Of a stretch of DNA of 64,000 nt, positions 7,420 to 16,637 are shown in pieces. Under the pieces are notes generated by a model that saw nothing but the letters and a program-made list of their open reading frames with translations, had not been told where the DNA came from and did no database searches. The stretch is taken from assembly GCF_022012305.1 (NCBI RefSeq), contig NZ_JAKLTM010000001.1:1-64000 (forward strand), in the 5' to 3' direction. The position numbers and the translations under genes were made by a program. The stretch's first letter is position 1. Every line of letters starts with the position of its first letter. The DNA comes from Ramlibacter paludis (GTDB taxonomy: Bacteria > Pseudomonadota > Gammaproteobacteria > Burkholderiales > Burkholderiaceae_C).

Positions 7420-8295
7420 GTGCAATTCCTTCAACTGGTGATCAGCGGCATCGCGCAAGGATGCATCTACGGCCTGATCGCCCTCGGCTTCGTCCTGATC
7501 TACAAGGCCACCGAAACGGTCAGCTTCGCGCAGGGCGAGCTGATGATGCTGGGCGCCTTCTTCGGACTGGCCGCCATGACGCTCATGGGCTTCCCCTTCT
7601 GGCTGTCCGTCATCGCCGCCATCGCCGGCATGGCGCTCTTCGGCGTGCTGCTGGAGATGCTGGTCATCCGCCCCATCCTGGGCCAACCCGCCTTCTCCAT
7701 CGTGATGCTCACCATCGGAATCGGCTACGTCGCGCGCGGGCTCATCACGATGCTGCCCAACATCGGCACGGAGACGCACACCCTGCCCGTGCCTTACAAG
7801 GACCAGGTGTGGAACGCGGCCGGCCTGGTGCTGAACGTGGAGCAGATGGTGGTGATCGCCGCCACCGCGGTTCTTTGCGGCGTGCTCTACACGGCGTTCA
7901 AGTACAGCAAGGTCGGCATCGCGATGCAGGCGGCCTCGCAGAACCAGCTGGCCGCTTACTACATGGGCATTCCGGTCAAGCGCCTCAACTCCCTGGTGTG
8001 GGGGCTCGCTGCGGCAGTCGCCGCGGTCGCCGGCCTGCTGCTCGCGCCCATCACCTTCGTGCACGCGAACATGGGATTCATCGGCTTGAAGGCGTTTCCG
8101 GCCGCGGTGGTCGGCGGCTTCGGCAGCCTGCCGGGCGCCATCGTCGGCGGGCTCGTGATCGGCGTCGTCGAATCGCTGTCCGGCTTCTACCTGCCGGAGG
8201 GCTTCAAGGACATCGCGGCGTATGTCGTGGTGCTGATCATGCTGGTGGTGATGCCTAACGGGCTCTTTGGCGAAAAGCTCCGCAAAAAGGTCTAG
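7420..8295 (+). CDS. Branched-chain amino acid-type ABC permease, LivH-like
   Basis: A 291-residue inner-membrane permease of the LivH type with about eight hydrophobic segments. It forms a heterodimer with the LivM-like protein encoded next. The N-terminus LQLVISGIAQGCIYGLIALG and the region VSFAQGELMMLGAF are typical of the family, as is GLKAFPAAVVGGFGSLPGA near 220-240, the cytoplasmic coupling loop. The start is GTG at 7420, preceded by CGGGAGAC. Stop and the next start abut at 8295/8296. Despite the name, this family also carries aromatic acids, amides and dicarboxylates; the ligase in this operon suggests an organic acid. Confidence 0.9.
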   Translation: MQFLQLVISGIAQGCIYGLIALGFVLIYKATETVSFAQGELMMLGAFFGLAAMTLMGFPFWLSVIAAIAGMALFGVLLEMLVIRPILGQPAFSIVMLTIGIGYVARGLITMLPNIGTETHTLPVPYKDQVWNAAGLVLNVEQMVVIAATAVLCGVLYTAFKYSKVGIAMQAASQNQLAAYYMGIPVKRLNSLVWGLAAAVAAVAGLLLAPITFVHANMGFIGLKAFPAAVVGGFGSLPGAIVGGLVIGVVESLSGFYLPEGFKDIAAYVVVLIMLVVMPNGLFGEKLRKKV

Positions 8296-9372
8296 ATGCG
8301 TTTCCTTTTCAAGACCGACTACGGCCAGGACCTGAAGCTCGCCAAGCATGGCGGCCACGTCTTCTGGTATTCGCTGCTGTGCCTGTGGCTGGCGGCAGCG
8401 CCCTGGCTGGTGTCCGAATACCTGCTGGCGCAGCTCACCTTCATCCTGATCTACGGCATCGTCGGCCTCGGGCTGATGATGCTGGCAGGCTTCACGGGCC
8501 TGTTCTCCATCGGCCATGCGGCGTTCTTCGGCGTGGGCGCGTATGCCCAGGCCGTGCTCACCGGCATGGGCTGGCCTTTCCCGCTCGCGCTGGCGACGGG
8601 CGCCATCCTCGCCGCCGCGGTGGGCGTCGTCGTGGGCTTGCCGGCCTTGCGGGTCAAAGGCATCTACCTCGGCATTGCGACGCTGTCCTGCGGCTTCATC
8701 GTCGCCGAAGTGTTTGCGCGCTGGGAAAGCGTCACCGGCGGCAACGCCGGCAAGACGGTGGGGCCGGTCAAGATGTTCGGGTGGACGGCCGACAGCGGCA
8801 ACTCCTTCTACTTCGTCTGCCTCGTGGTCGCGGCGATCTGCACGCTGGCCTGCCTGAACCTGCTGCGCTCGCCCACCGGCCGCGCCTTCGTCGCCATCCG
8901 CGATTCGGAGATCTCCGCGCAGAGCATGGGCATCCACCTGGCGCGCTACAAGACCCTCAGCTTCGCGCTGTCGGCGGCGCTGGCGGGCATTGGCGGCGCG
9001 CTCTACGCGCACCAGATCCGCTTCATCTCGCCCGACCAGTTCGACATCATCCAGTCCATCGACCTGCTGCTGATGGTCGTCATCGGCGGCCTCGGCTCCA
9101 TCCACGGCGCCTTCCTCGGCGCGATCTTCCTGATCGGGCTGCCGCAGGCGATCGGCGCGGTGAAGGACTACCTGCCGCAAGCCATCGGCCAGGCGCCCGG
9201 CCTGAAGGCCGTGGTCTACGGCGCGGTGCTGATCGCCTTCGTGCTGTTCGAGCCGCTGGGCCTGTACGGCCGCTGGCTCAAGGTGCGCACCTACCTGCAG
9301 CTCTTCCCCTTCTACCGCAAGGGCCTGTTCAAGCGGCAGAAGTCCTTCCAGAAATCGGATCGCCTCAGATGA
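8296..9372 (+). CDS. Branched-chain amino acid-type ABC permease, LivM-like
   Basis: A 358-residue membrane protein, second permease of the importer. About nine hydrophobic segments are seen; [28 protein letters not shown] in pieces at about 53-80 and the coupling loop [19 protein letters not shown] at about 256-274 are LivM hallmarks. It carries a C-terminal basic tail ([20 protein letters not shown]) of some 40 residues. The ATG directly follows the LivH stop, and its own stop overlaps the next ATG by four bases, so translation is probably coupled along the operon. Confidence 0.9.
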   Translation: MRFLFKTDYGQDLKLAKHGGHVFWYSLLCLWLAAAPWLVSEYLLAQLTFILIYGIVGLGLMMLAGFTGLFSIGHAAFFGVGAYAQAVLTGMGWPFPLALATGAILAAAVGVVVGLPALRVKGIYLGIATLSCGFIVAEVFARWESVTGGNAGKTVGPVKMFGWTADSGNSFYFVCLVVAAICTLACLNLLRSPTGRAFVAIRDSEISAQSMGIHLARYKTLSFALSAALAGIGGALYAHQIRFISPDQFDIIQSIDLLLMVVIGGLGSIHGAFLGAIFLIGLPQAIGAVKDYLPQAIGQAPGLKAVVYGAVLIAFVLFEPLGLYGRWLKVRTYLQLFPFYRKGLFKRQKSFQKSDRLR

Positions 9373-10169
9373 ACGAAGTTCTTCTCTCGGCCCGCGACCT
9401 GAGCGTGCGCTTCGGCGGGGTGCTGGCGGTCAACAAGGTCAGCTTCGACGTGCGGCGCGGCGAGGTGTTCACGCTGATCGGCCCCAACGGCGCGGGCAAG
9501 ACCACCGTGTTCAACCTGATCTCGCGCATCTACAACCCGACCACCGGCACGCTGTCCTTCGAGGACCAGCCGCTCACCCAGCAGCCGCCGCACCGCATCG
9601 CCAAGCTGGGCATCGCCCGCACCTTCCAGAACATCGAGCTGTTCGAGCACGCCTCGGTGCTGCACAACCTGCTGATCGGCCGCCACACGCACCGCGCCAG
9701 CAACGTCTTCAGCGAAATGTTCTTCACGCCCAAGGTACGCGCCGCCGAGATCGCGGCGCGCGAGAAGGTGGAGCAGGTGATCGAGCTGCTGGACCTGCAG
9801 CACCACCGCGACACCATGGTCGCCGGCCTGCCTTACGGCGTGCGCAAGGTCGTGGAGCTCGCCCGCGCCCTGTGCACCGAGCCCAAGCTGCTGCTGCTGG
9901 ACGAGCCCTCTTCCGGCCTCAACGTCGAAGAGACCGAGGACATGGCCTTCTGGATCCAGGACATCCAGCACGAGCTGGGCATCACCGTGCTGATGGTGGA
10001 GCACGACATGACGCTGGTGTCCAAGGTGAGCGATCGCGTGCTGGCCATGAACCAGGGCGAAGTGCTGGCCACGGGCACGCCGCGCGAGGTGCAGGAGCAT
10101 CCGGGGGTGATCGAGGCCTACCTGGGGTCGATCGAGGACGTGTCGTCGCTGCGAAGGGCCGTGGCATGA
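9369..10169 (+). CDS. ABC importer ATP-binding protein, LivG-like
   Basis: A 266-residue ATPase that powers the LivHM-type permease pair. Walker [16 protein letters not shown] (about 37-51), Q-loop [15 protein letters not shown], Walker [13 protein letters not shown] and switch His in MVEHDM are intact. The signature segment reads [15 protein letters not shown], where LSGGQ has become LPYGV; relaxed signatures are usual in LivG. The long insert with [14 protein letters not shown] is also typical. ATG at 9369 overlaps the livM-like stop (ATGA). Confidence 0.92.
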   Translation: MNEVLLSARDLSVRFGGVLAVNKVSFDVRRGEVFTLIGPNGAGKTTVFNLISRIYNPTTGTLSFEDQPLTQQPPHRIAKLGIARTFQNIELFEHASVLHNLLIGRHTHRASNVFSEMFFTPKVRAAEIAAREKVEQVIELLDLQHHRDTMVAGLPYGVRKVVELARALCTEPKLLLLDEPSSGLNVEETEDMAFWIQDIQHELGITVLMVEHDMTLVSKVSDRVLAMNQGEVLATGTPREVQEHPGVIEAYLGSIEDVSSLRRAVA

Positions 10170-10963
10170 GCACCAATCCTCCCGCCATCAGCGACCAGCC
10201 GGTGCTGAAGCTGCTGAACGTCGAATCGGCCTACGGGCCGATCAAGGCGATCCGCGGCGTCAGCCTGCAGGTGCGGCGCGGCGAGGTGGCCACGGTGCTG
10301 GGCTCCAACGGCGCCGGCAAGTCGACCATCCTCAAGACCATCAGCGGCATCATCGACCCGCGCAAGGGCAGCATCGAATTCAAGGGCGAGGACATCACCG
10401 CCCGCGACCCCGCGCACATCGTGCAGCAGGGCCTGTCGCACGTGCCCGAGGGCCGCGAGGTGTTCCCGCTGCTGTCGGTGCACGACAACCTGCTGATGGG
10501 CGCCTACACGCGCAGCGACCGCGACGGCATCGCCCGCGACATGGAAGCGGTGTACCGCTACTTCCCCATCCTGCAGGAGCGCGCCGCGCAGGACGCCGGC
10601 CTGCTGTCCGGCGGCCAGCAGCAGATGCTGGCGATCTCGCGCGCCATCATGGCCGCGCCCGACCTGATCCTGCTCGACGAACCGAGCCTCGGCCTTTCGC
10701 CCAAGCTCACCAAGGAGATCTTCGAGATCGTGGTGCGCATCAACCGCGAGCGCGGCACCACCATCCTGCTGGTGGAGCAGAACGCCAACATGGCGCTCAA
10801 CGCCGCCGACTACGGCTACGTGCTGGAGAACGGCCGCATCGTGATGGAAGACACCTGCGCCAAGCTGCGCGAGAAGGAAGACATCAAGGAGTTCTACCTG
10901 GGCATGAAGGAAGCCGGCGTGCGCGGCGAGCGGCGCTGGAAGAAGAAGAAGACCTGGAGATGA
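10166..10963 (+). CDS. ABC importer ATP-binding protein, LivF-like
   Basis: A 265-residue second ATPase of the importer, paired with the LivG-like protein. Walker A GSNGAGKSTILKTIS, signature LSGGQQQMLAISRA, Walker B LILLDEPSLGLSP and the switch region LLVEQNANMAL are complete. The C-terminus ends in a lysine-rich stretch (ERRWKKKKTWR), slightly longer than most LivF proteins. Start and stop both overlap neighbours by four bases (ATGA at 10166 and 10960). Confidence 0.92.
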   Translation: MSTNPPAISDQPVLKLLNVESAYGPIKAIRGVSLQVRRGEVATVLGSNGAGKSTILKTISGIIDPRKGSIEFKGEDITARDPAHIVQQGLSHVPEGREVFPLLSVHDNLLMGAYTRSDRDGIARDMEAVYRYFPILQERAAQDAGLLSGGQQQMLAISRAIMAAPDLILLDEPSLGLSPKLTKEIFEIVVRINRERGTTILLVEQNANMALNAADYGYVLENGRIVMEDTCAKLREKEDIKEFYLGMKEAGVRGERRWKKKKTWR

Positions 10964-12822
10964 CCATGCGCGCACTCTGGAACCTCGCCCACATCCAGCC
11001 CGAGACGCGCGTCGTGCTCGAGGGCGACACCATTCCCGCCATGTTCTGGAACGGCGTGACGCAACGCGGCGACCGCGTCTGGATGCGGCAGAAGGAGCTG
11101 GGCATCTGGCGCAGCTGGAGCTGGAAGCAGACCGGCGACGCCGTGCGCGAGGTCGCGGGCGGCCTGCTGGCCCTGGGCTTCGCGCCGCACGACACGGCGT
11201 CCATCCTCTCCAACACCGTCATCGAATGGGTGCTGGCCGATCTGGCCGTGCTGTCCTGCGGCGGCGTCGCCAACGGCATCTATCCCACCGACGCGGCCAC
11301 GCAGGTGCACTACCTCTGCGAAGACTCGCGCACCAGCATCCTGTTCGTCGAAGACGACGAACAGCTGGACAAGGCGCTCGAAGTTCGCGACCGGCTGCCG
11401 ATGCTGCGCAAGATCGTCGTGTTCGACATGGAGGGCCTGCGGGACCTCGACGAAGCCGACGTCATCAGCCTGGACGAATTGCGCCGCCTCGGCCGCGAGT
11501 ACAACGCTGCGCACCCCGATGAAGTGATGCAGCGCGTGCAGCAGGTCCAGCCCGCCGACCTGGCGATCCTGGTCTACACCTCCGGCACCACCGGCAAGCC
11601 CAAGGGCGCGATGCACTCGCACCAGGGCCTGGTCTACACGGTCCGCGGCTACAACACGCTGATCGCGCGCTCCGAGGCCGACGAGTGCATGTGCTTCCTG
11701 CCGCTGTGCCACATCGCCGAGCGGCTGGGCGGCGAGTATTTCTCGCTCTACACCGGGGCCAATCTGAATTTCGTCGAGAACCCGGAGACGGTGCCGGAGA
11801 ACGTCCGCGAGATTTCCCCGACCGTCTTCACCGCGGTGCCGCGCGTCTGGGAGAAGTTCTATTCGGGCGTGATGATCGCGTTGAAGGAAGCCAGCGGCGT
11901 GCAGCAGGCGGCCTACGCGTGGGCGATCGGCGTCGGCACCCGCATCGCGGACCATGTGATGGCCGGCCGGCCCGTGTCGGCCAGCCTGAAGGCGCAATAC
12001 GCGCTGGCCAACTGGATGGCGCTTTCCAACGTGCGCAAGATGATCGGCATCGACAGGGCGCGCTTCCTGGTGACGGGTGCGGCTCCCATCTCGCCCGAGC
12101 TGGTGAAGTGGTACCTGGCGCTGGGCGTGCCCATGCTGGAGGTCTGGGGCATGACCGAGACCTGCGGCGCCGCCACCGGCATTCCGGCCACGCGCATCAA
12201 GCCCGGCTCGATCGGGCCGGCGGCCGCGTACAACGAGGTGAAGGTCGATCCGGCCACCGGCGAGATCCTGGTGCGCGGTCCCAACGTCTTCATGGGCTAC
12301 TTGAACCAGCCGGAGAAGACGGCGGAGACGATCGATGCCGATGGCTGGCTGCACACCGGCGACGTCGGCACGGTCGACGAGGAAGGCTTCTTCCGCATCA
12401 CCGACCGCATGAAGGACATCATCATCACGGCCGGCGGCAAGAACGTGACGCCCAGCGAGTTCGAGAACGAGCTGAAGTTCTCGCCCTACATCACCGACGC
12501 CGTGGTCATCGGCGACAAGCGCGCCTACCTGACTGTGATCGTGATGATCGACCAGGAGAACGTGGAGAAGTACGCGCAGGACAACGACGTGCCCTTCTCC
12601 AACTACGCCAGCCTCACGCGCGCCCCCGAGGTGCAGGCGCTGATCCAGTCGGAGATCGACCGCGTCAACAGGAAGTTCGCGCGCGTGGAGCAGGTCAAGA
12701 AGTTCTTCCTGCTCGACACGCAGCTGTCGGCCGAGGACGAGGAGCTGACGCCCACGATGAAGCTCAAGCGCAAGCTCGTGCAGCAGAAGTACGCCCCGCA
12801 GATCGAGGCGATGTACACCTGA
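10960..12822 (+). CDS. AMP-forming acyl-CoA ligase (long-chain type)
   Basis: A 620-residue ANL-superfamily enzyme that activates a carboxylic acid to its CoA thioester through an acyl-adenylate. Motifs: P-loop YTSGTTGKPKGAMHSHQG at about 205-222, EVWGMTETCGAATG near 394-407, and GWLHTGDVG...FRITDRMKDIIITAGGKN before the C-terminal lid domain. Length and the FAA1/long-chain-type core fit ligases found inside liv-type operons of Betaproteobacteria. Its place between the ATPase and binding-protein genes suggests that the imported acid is activated on entry; the substrate (aromatic, phenylalkanoic or fatty acid) is not evident. A second in-frame ATG is two codons in. Confidence 0.9.
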   Translation: MTMRALWNLAHIQPETRVVLEGDTIPAMFWNGVTQRGDRVWMRQKELGIWRSWSWKQTGDAVREVAGGLLALGFAPHDTASILSNTVIEWVLADLAVLSCGGVANGIYPTDAATQVHYLCEDSRTSILFVEDDEQLDKALEVRDRLPMLRKIVVFDMEGLRDLDEADVISLDELRRLGREYNAAHPDEVMQRVQQVQPADLAILVYTSGTTGKPKGAMHSHQGLVYTVRGYNTLIARSEADECMCFLPLCHIAERLGGEYFSLYTGANLNFVENPETVPENVREISPTVFTAVPRVWEKFYSGVMIALKEASGVQQAAYAWAIGVGTRIADHVMAGRPVSASLKAQYALANWMALSNVRKMIGIDRARFLVTGAAPISPELVKWYLALGVPMLEVWGMTETCGAATGIPATRIKPGSIGPAAAYNEVKVDPATGEILVRGPNVFMGYLNQPEKTAETIDADGWLHTGDVGTVDEEGFFRITDRMKDIIITAGGKNVTPSEFENELKFSPYITDAVVIGDKRAYLTVIVMIDQENVEKYAQDNDVPFSNYASLTRAPEVQALIQSEIDRVNRKFARVEQVKKFFLLDTQLSAEDEELTPTMKLKRKLVQQKYAPQIEAMYT

Positions 12823-12841
12823 TTTTCAACAAGGAGACACC

Positions 12842-14005
12842 ATGAAGCTGAAGTCCACCCTGGCCCTGGCGATCGCCGCGCTGGGTTGCTCGCTGGCCCT
12901 GGCGCAACAGCAGGGCGTGAGCAAGACCGAGATCCTCGTCGGCACCATCCAGGACCTCTCCGGGCCCCTGGCCGGCTACGGCAAGCAGGCACGCAACGGC
13001 ATGCAGTGGCGCATCGAGGAACTGAACGAGCAGCAAGGCAGCATCCACGGCCGCAAGATCCGGCTGCTGACCGAGGACGACGGCTACGACCCCAAGAAGG
13101 CGGTGCTGGCGGCGCAGAAGCTGGTGAACCAGGACAAGGTGTTCATCGTGGCCGGCCACCTGGGCACGGCGCAGAACATGGCGGCCATGCCGGTGCAGTT
13201 CGAGAAGAACGTCGTCAACTTCATGCCGATCACCGCGGCGCGCGAGATGTACGAGCCGTTGAACCGGCTGAAGTACTCCTTCGCCGCCACCTACTACGAC
13301 CAGATCCGCCAGGCGCTGCCCGTGATGGTGAAGGAAAAGAACATCAAGAAGGTCTGCACCATCTACCAGGACGACGACTTCGGCCTGGAAGTGCTGCGCG
13401 GCGGCGAGGCCGGCCTCAAGTCGATCGGCATGGACTACACCGAGAAGACCACCTACAAGCGCGGCGCCACCGACTTCAGCTCGCAGGTCGCCAAGATGAA
13501 GTCCTCCGGCTGCGAGCTCGTGGTGCTGGGCACCATCATCCGCGAGACCATCGGCACCATCGGCGAGGCGCGCAAGACCGGCTTCAACCCGGTCTTCCTC
13601 GGGTCCAGCGCCGCCTACACGGACCTGATCCACAAGCTGGGTGGCAAGGCCATGGACGGCCTCTACGCCACCATGACGGTGCAGCACCCGTACCTGGACG
13701 AGGCGGCGCCCAACATCCGCGCCTGGGCCAACAAGTACAAGACCAAGTTCAACGAAGACCCGACGGTGTTCTCGGTCTACGGCTACGTCATCATGGACAG
13801 CTTCATCCGCGCCGCGCAGAAGGCCGGTCCCAACCTCACCACCGACAGCTTCATCAAGGCCATGGATTCGATGACCTTCGAGCCCGACATGTTCGGCAGC
13901 CCGCAGTCCTCGTACACGGCCACCAAGCGCCTGGGCAACGACAAGTCGCGGCTGTCGCAGATCGTCGACGGCAAGTGGAAGGTCATGAGCGACTACGGCA
14001 AGTAA
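12842..14005 (+). CDS. Periplasmic binding protein, LivK-like
   Basis: A 387-residue periplasmic solute-binding protein of the branched-chain amino acid family (peripla_BP_6). The signal peptide spans about 1-21 (LGCSLALA-QQQ). The mature part begins with the typical VSKTEILVGTIQDLSGPLAG, and YDPKKAVLAAQKLVNQDKVF and DDFGLEVLRGGEAGL are the usual lobes. It has a strong ribosome site (AAGGAGAC) before the ATG and a longer upstream gap (19 bases) than the other genes, which allows higher translation of this stoichiometrically abundant part. Last gene of the operon; a terminator follows. Confidence 0.93.
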   Translation: MKLKSTLALAIAALGCSLALAQQQGVSKTEILVGTIQDLSGPLAGYGKQARNGMQWRIEELNEQQGSIHGRKIRLLTEDDGYDPKKAVLAAQKLVNQDKVFIVAGHLGTAQNMAAMPVQFEKNVVNFMPITAAREMYEPLNRLKYSFAATYYDQIRQALPVMVKEKNIKKVCTIYQDDDFGLEVLRGGEAGLKSIGMDYTEKTTYKRGATDFSSQVAKMKSSGCELVVLGTIIRETIGTIGEARKTGFNPVFLGSSAAYTDLIHKLGGKAMDGLYATMTVQHPYLDEAAPNIRAWANKYKTKFNEDPTVFSVYGYVIMDSFIRAAQKAGPNLTTDSFIKAMDSMTFEPDMFGSPQSSYTATKRLGNDKSRLSQIVDGKWKVMSDYGK

Positions 14006-14035
14006 GCCGTCCTTCCCGCGGAAACGGGATTCCAG

Positions 14036-14058
14036 GGCCGCCCATGGGCGGCCTTTTT
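14036..14058 (+). terminator. Rho-independent terminator of the liv-type operon
   Basis: GGCCGCCCATGGGCGGCC forms a perfect 9-bp stem and is followed by TTTTTG. It lies 31 bases after the binding-protein stop. Confidence 0.88.
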
Positions 14059-14075
14059 GTTGATACCCTCGCGGC

Positions 14076-15179
14076 ATGCCCAACCCGTCGAGCAACCCCG
14101 GCCTGGAATTCCGTTCGCTGCTGCTGCTGGTGCTGGTCGCCACCGTCCTGTTCGCCCTGATCGTCTGGCCCTTCTTCGGCGCGGTGTGCTGGGCGATCTT
14201 CATCGCCATCGTGTTCTGGCCGCTGCACCAGCGCTTCCTGCGCAACAGCCGCGGCAAGCCCAACGTGGCGGCGCTGGCGTCGCTGACCGTGATCCTGCTG
14301 ATCGTGATCCTGCCGCTGGCCATGATTACCGGTTCCATCACGCAGGAGGCCTCGGTGTTCCTGGGCAAGATGAAGTCCGGCGAGCTGCAGATCGGGCCTT
14401 TCTTCCAGCGCGTGATCGATGCCCTGCCGGCCTGGCTGCACGGGCTGCTGGACCGCTTCGGTGTCGGCAACCTGGCCGTGGTGCAGCAGAAGCTGATCAC
14501 CGCGGTGGGCAGCAGCGGGCAGATGCTGACCTCGCGCGCGCTGGACGTCGGCCAGGGCACGCTGGACTTCATCGTGTCCTTCTTCCTGATGCTGTACATG
14601 CTGTACTTCCTGTTCCGCGACGGCGAGCAACTCACGCAAAGCATCGCCCGCGCGATCCCGCTGGAGCCGCAGCACACGCGCCGCCTGCTGCAGCAGTTCG
14701 CCCTGGTCGTGCGCGCCACGGTCAAGGGCAACATCGTCGTGGCCCTGGTGCAAGGGGCGCTGGGCAGCGCCGCCTTCTTCGTGCTGGGCCTGCCGGGCGC
14801 GCTGCTGTGGGGGGCGGTGATGGCGCTGCTCTCGCTGCTGCCCGCCGTCGGCGCCGCCATGGTGTGGGGGCCGGTGGCCGCCTGGTACTTCTTCACCGGC
14901 GAACCGGTCAAGGGCATCGGCCTGGTGATCTGGGGCTCGCTGGTGATCGGCCTGGTCGACAACGTGCTGCGCCCCATCCTGGTCGGCAAGGACACGCGCA
15001 TGCCGGACTACCTGGTGCTGCTGGCCACGCTGGGCGGCATCGTGGTGTTCGGCCTCAACGGCTTCGTGATCGGCCCGGTGATCGCCGCGGTGTTCCTGGT
15101 CAGCTGGGAGATGCTGGCGAGCGTGCGCAAGCAGCAGGCCTCGCCGCCGCAGCCGCCCCTGCCGCCGGCGGGCGGCTAG
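14076..15179 (+). CDS. AI-2E family transporter (PerM/YdiK-like permease)
   Basis: A 367-residue inner-membrane protein of the AI-2E transporter family. It has about eight hydrophobic segments: two or three at the N-terminus, a long extramembrane stretch (about 95-165), then FIVSFFLMLYMLYFLFRDGE and further helices including GALLWGAVMALLSLLPAVGA and GFVIGPVIAAVFLVSWEML near the end, the family's most conserved parts. Members export autoinducer-like or other small solutes, or act as sodium/proton antiporters; no substrate can be named. The tail is Pro/Ala-rich. It precedes the RutR-like gene by one base, so the two are probably co-transcribed. Confidence 0.88.
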   Translation: MPNPSSNPGLEFRSLLLLVLVATVLFALIVWPFFGAVCWAIFIAIVFWPLHQRFLRNSRGKPNVAALASLTVILLIVILPLAMITGSITQEASVFLGKMKSGELQIGPFFQRVIDALPAWLHGLLDRFGVGNLAVVQQKLITAVGSSGQMLTSRALDVGQGTLDFIVSFFLMLYMLYFLFRDGEQLTQSIARAIPLEPQHTRRLLQQFALVVRATVKGNIVVALVQGALGSAAFFVLGLPGALLWGAVMALLSLLPAVGAAMVWGPVAAWYFFTGEPVKGIGLVIWGSLVIGLVDNVLRPILVGKDTRMPDYLVLLATLGGIVVFGLNGFVIGPVIAAVFLVSWEMLASVRKQQASPPQPPLPPAGG

Positions 15180-15180
15180 G

Positions 15181-15816
15181 ATGGCGCCCATGAAGACGGA
15201 GACCCCGCGCGCGCCCGCGCGCCAGAACCGCGAGCGCGTGCTGGCGGCCATCCGCGAGGCAGCCATCGCCGAATTCAGCCAGAACGGGCTGAAGGGCACG
15301 TCGACGCAGGCCATCGCCGAACGCGCGGGCCTCACCAAGCCGCAGCTGCACTATTACATCGAGGGCAAGGAAGAACTCTACGAGGAGCTGCTGATGTCGG
15401 TGGTGGCCGACTGGAAGGGCATCTTCGACGCCGCCTCGACCGATCCGGCCCAGGTGCTGGGCGACTACATCGCCTCCAAGATCCGGCTCGCCTTCGACAA
15501 GCCGGAGATCTCGCGCATCTTCACACGCGAGGTGCTGGACGGCGGCCCCTACCTGGAGCAGTTCTGGCCCGACTCGCGCAAGAACACGCGCGAGAAGGTC
15601 GCCGTCATCAACGGCTGGATCGCGCGCGGCCTGATGCAGCCCGTGGACGCGCACACGCTGCTGTTCTCCATCTGGGCCATGACCCAGTTCTACGCCGACT
15701 CCGCGCTGCAGGTGCAGCAGCTGAAGAAGCCGAACCAGCCGGGGTGGATGCCGGAGCGCGAGAAGCTGGTGGCGGAGCTGACCGCTTTCGTTCTGAGGGG
15801 CTGCGGGATCAAGTAA
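15181..15816 (+). CDS. TetR-family regulator, RutR-like
   Basis: A 211-residue repressor. The N-terminal helix-turn-helix is GTSTQAIAERAGLTKPQLHYY (in part) at about 40-58. The C-terminal domain follows E. coli RutR in sequence pattern: PEISRIFTREVLDGGPYL, VAVINGWIARGLMQPVD and FSIWAMTQFYADSALQV. RutR binds uracil/thymine and controls pyrimidine catabolism through TTGACCA-N2-TGGTCAA sites. A site with TGACCA and TGGTCA half-sites stands at 15941-15967, before the catabolic operon starting at 16040, so local control of that operon is likely. Start could be 15181 or 15190. Effector unknown; a nucleobase-like ring would fit both the family and the neighbours. Confidence 0.87.
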   Translation: MAPMKTETPRAPARQNRERVLAAIREAAIAEFSQNGLKGTSTQAIAERAGLTKPQLHYYIEGKEELYEELLMSVVADWKGIFDAASTDPAQVLGDYIASKIRLAFDKPEISRIFTREVLDGGPYLEQFWPDSRKNTREKVAVINGWIARGLMQPVDAHTLLFSIWAMTQFYADSALQVQQLKKPNQPGWMPEREKLVAELTAFVLRGCGIK

Positions 15817-15825
15817 CCGCACGCC

Positions 15826-15912
15826 TTGTCATTGCGGGCTCGACCCGCAATCCATCCCCCGAAAGTCGTCGATCCCCGCCGCTGGATCCCGGGTCAAGCC
15901 CGGGATGACAAG
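15826..15912. repeat. REP-like paired hairpin element, copy 2
   Basis: TTGTCATTGCGGG...CCCGCAAT and GGATCCCGGGTC-AAGCCCGGGATGACAAG form two hairpins with inverted GTCAT/ATGAC ends. It follows the RutR-like stop and may terminate that transcript. Confidence 0.8.
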
Positions 15913-15940
15913 GTGTGCCAGGCACGCCCCTTGCTAAATC

Positions 15941-15967
15941 TGACCAATCGATCAAATTGATTGGTCA
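15941..15967. promoter_or_regulatory. Operator candidate for the RutR-like regulator
   Basis: Perfect 9-bp inverted repeat TGACCAATC (15941-15949) and GATTGGTCA (15959-15967) with a 9-base AT-rich centre. The half-sites equal RutR half-sites, but their spacing (15 bases between TGACCA and TGGTCA) is wider than in E. coli (2 bases). It lies 73 bases before the first gene of the operon at 16040, in an AT-richer stretch that probably holds the promoter. Confidence 0.65.
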
Positions 15968-16039
15968 AATTGCAAACCCTCGCCTGCCCCGCCGACTTTC
16001 CCTGCGCCGACCCGGTGCATGCCTGAGGACGCGCGCACC

Positions 16040-16627
16040 ATGCACGTCCTCGTCGTCTACTGCCACCCGGTCGAGACCAGCTTCGCCGCCGCGCTGCACC
16101 AGGAGGTGCTGGCCCGCCTGAAGGCAGCCGGCCACACGGTCGACGACTGCGACCTGTACGCGGAGGGCTTCGACCCGGTGATGTCGCGCGCGGAGCGCCT
16201 CGGCTACCACCAGGTGCCGGCCAACCAGGCGCCGCTGGCGGGCTACGTGGAACGCCTGCGCCGCGCCGACGCCATCGTGCTGTGCTTTCCCACCTGGTGC
16301 TTCGGCCTCCCGGCGATGCTCAAAGGCTTCTTCGACCGCCTGCTGATGCCGGGCGTGGCCTTCGACATCAGCGACCCCGGCAACGTCAAGCCGATGCTCA
16401 CGCACATCCGGCGCATCGCGGCGGTCGTCACTTATGGCCGCCCGCGCTGGATGGCCTGGTACATGGGCGACCCGCCGCGCAAGATCGTCACGCGCTACCT
16501 GCGCCGCCTCACGGGCAACCGCGCCCGCGCCGACTTCCACGCCTACTACCACATGAACGTGGCCACCGAACCGCGCCTGGCACGGTTCAAGCAACGCGTG
16601 GGCGCCGCCATGGCCCGCTTCGCCTGA
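16040..16627 (+). CDS. NAD(P)H-dependent flavodoxin-fold oxidoreductase
   Basis: A 195-residue FMN protein of the NAD(P)H quinone oxidoreductase/modulator family (NQO1-like, flavodoxin fold). MHVLVVYCHPVETSFAAALH is the phosphate-binding start, and FPTWCFGLPAMLKGFFDRLL matches the conserved P-W-G-P-A-K-G-D-R-V flavin-binding stretch. Start at 16040 (MHVL) is preferred to 16019, since the strand begins directly there. It opens the catabolic operon behind the RutR-type operator. It could reduce a pathway intermediate, or pass electrons to the Rieske oxygenases, for which no dedicated reductase is present (inference). Confidence 0.85.
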   Translation: MHVLVVYCHPVETSFAAALHQEVLARLKAAGHTVDDCDLYAEGFDPVMSRAERLGYHQVPANQAPLAGYVERLRRADAIVLCFPTWCFGLPAMLKGFFDRLLMPGVAFDISDPGNVKPMLTHIRRIAAVVTYGRPRWMAWYMGDPPRKIVTRYLRRLTGNRARADFHAYYHMNVATEPRLARFKQRVGAAMARFA

Positions 16628-16637
16628 AGGATTCCCG

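Noticed and set aside
7420..14005. Plain leucine/isoleucine/valine importer
   Set aside because: The in-operon acyl-CoA ligase makes an organic acid a better guess, so no liv gene symbols were assigned.
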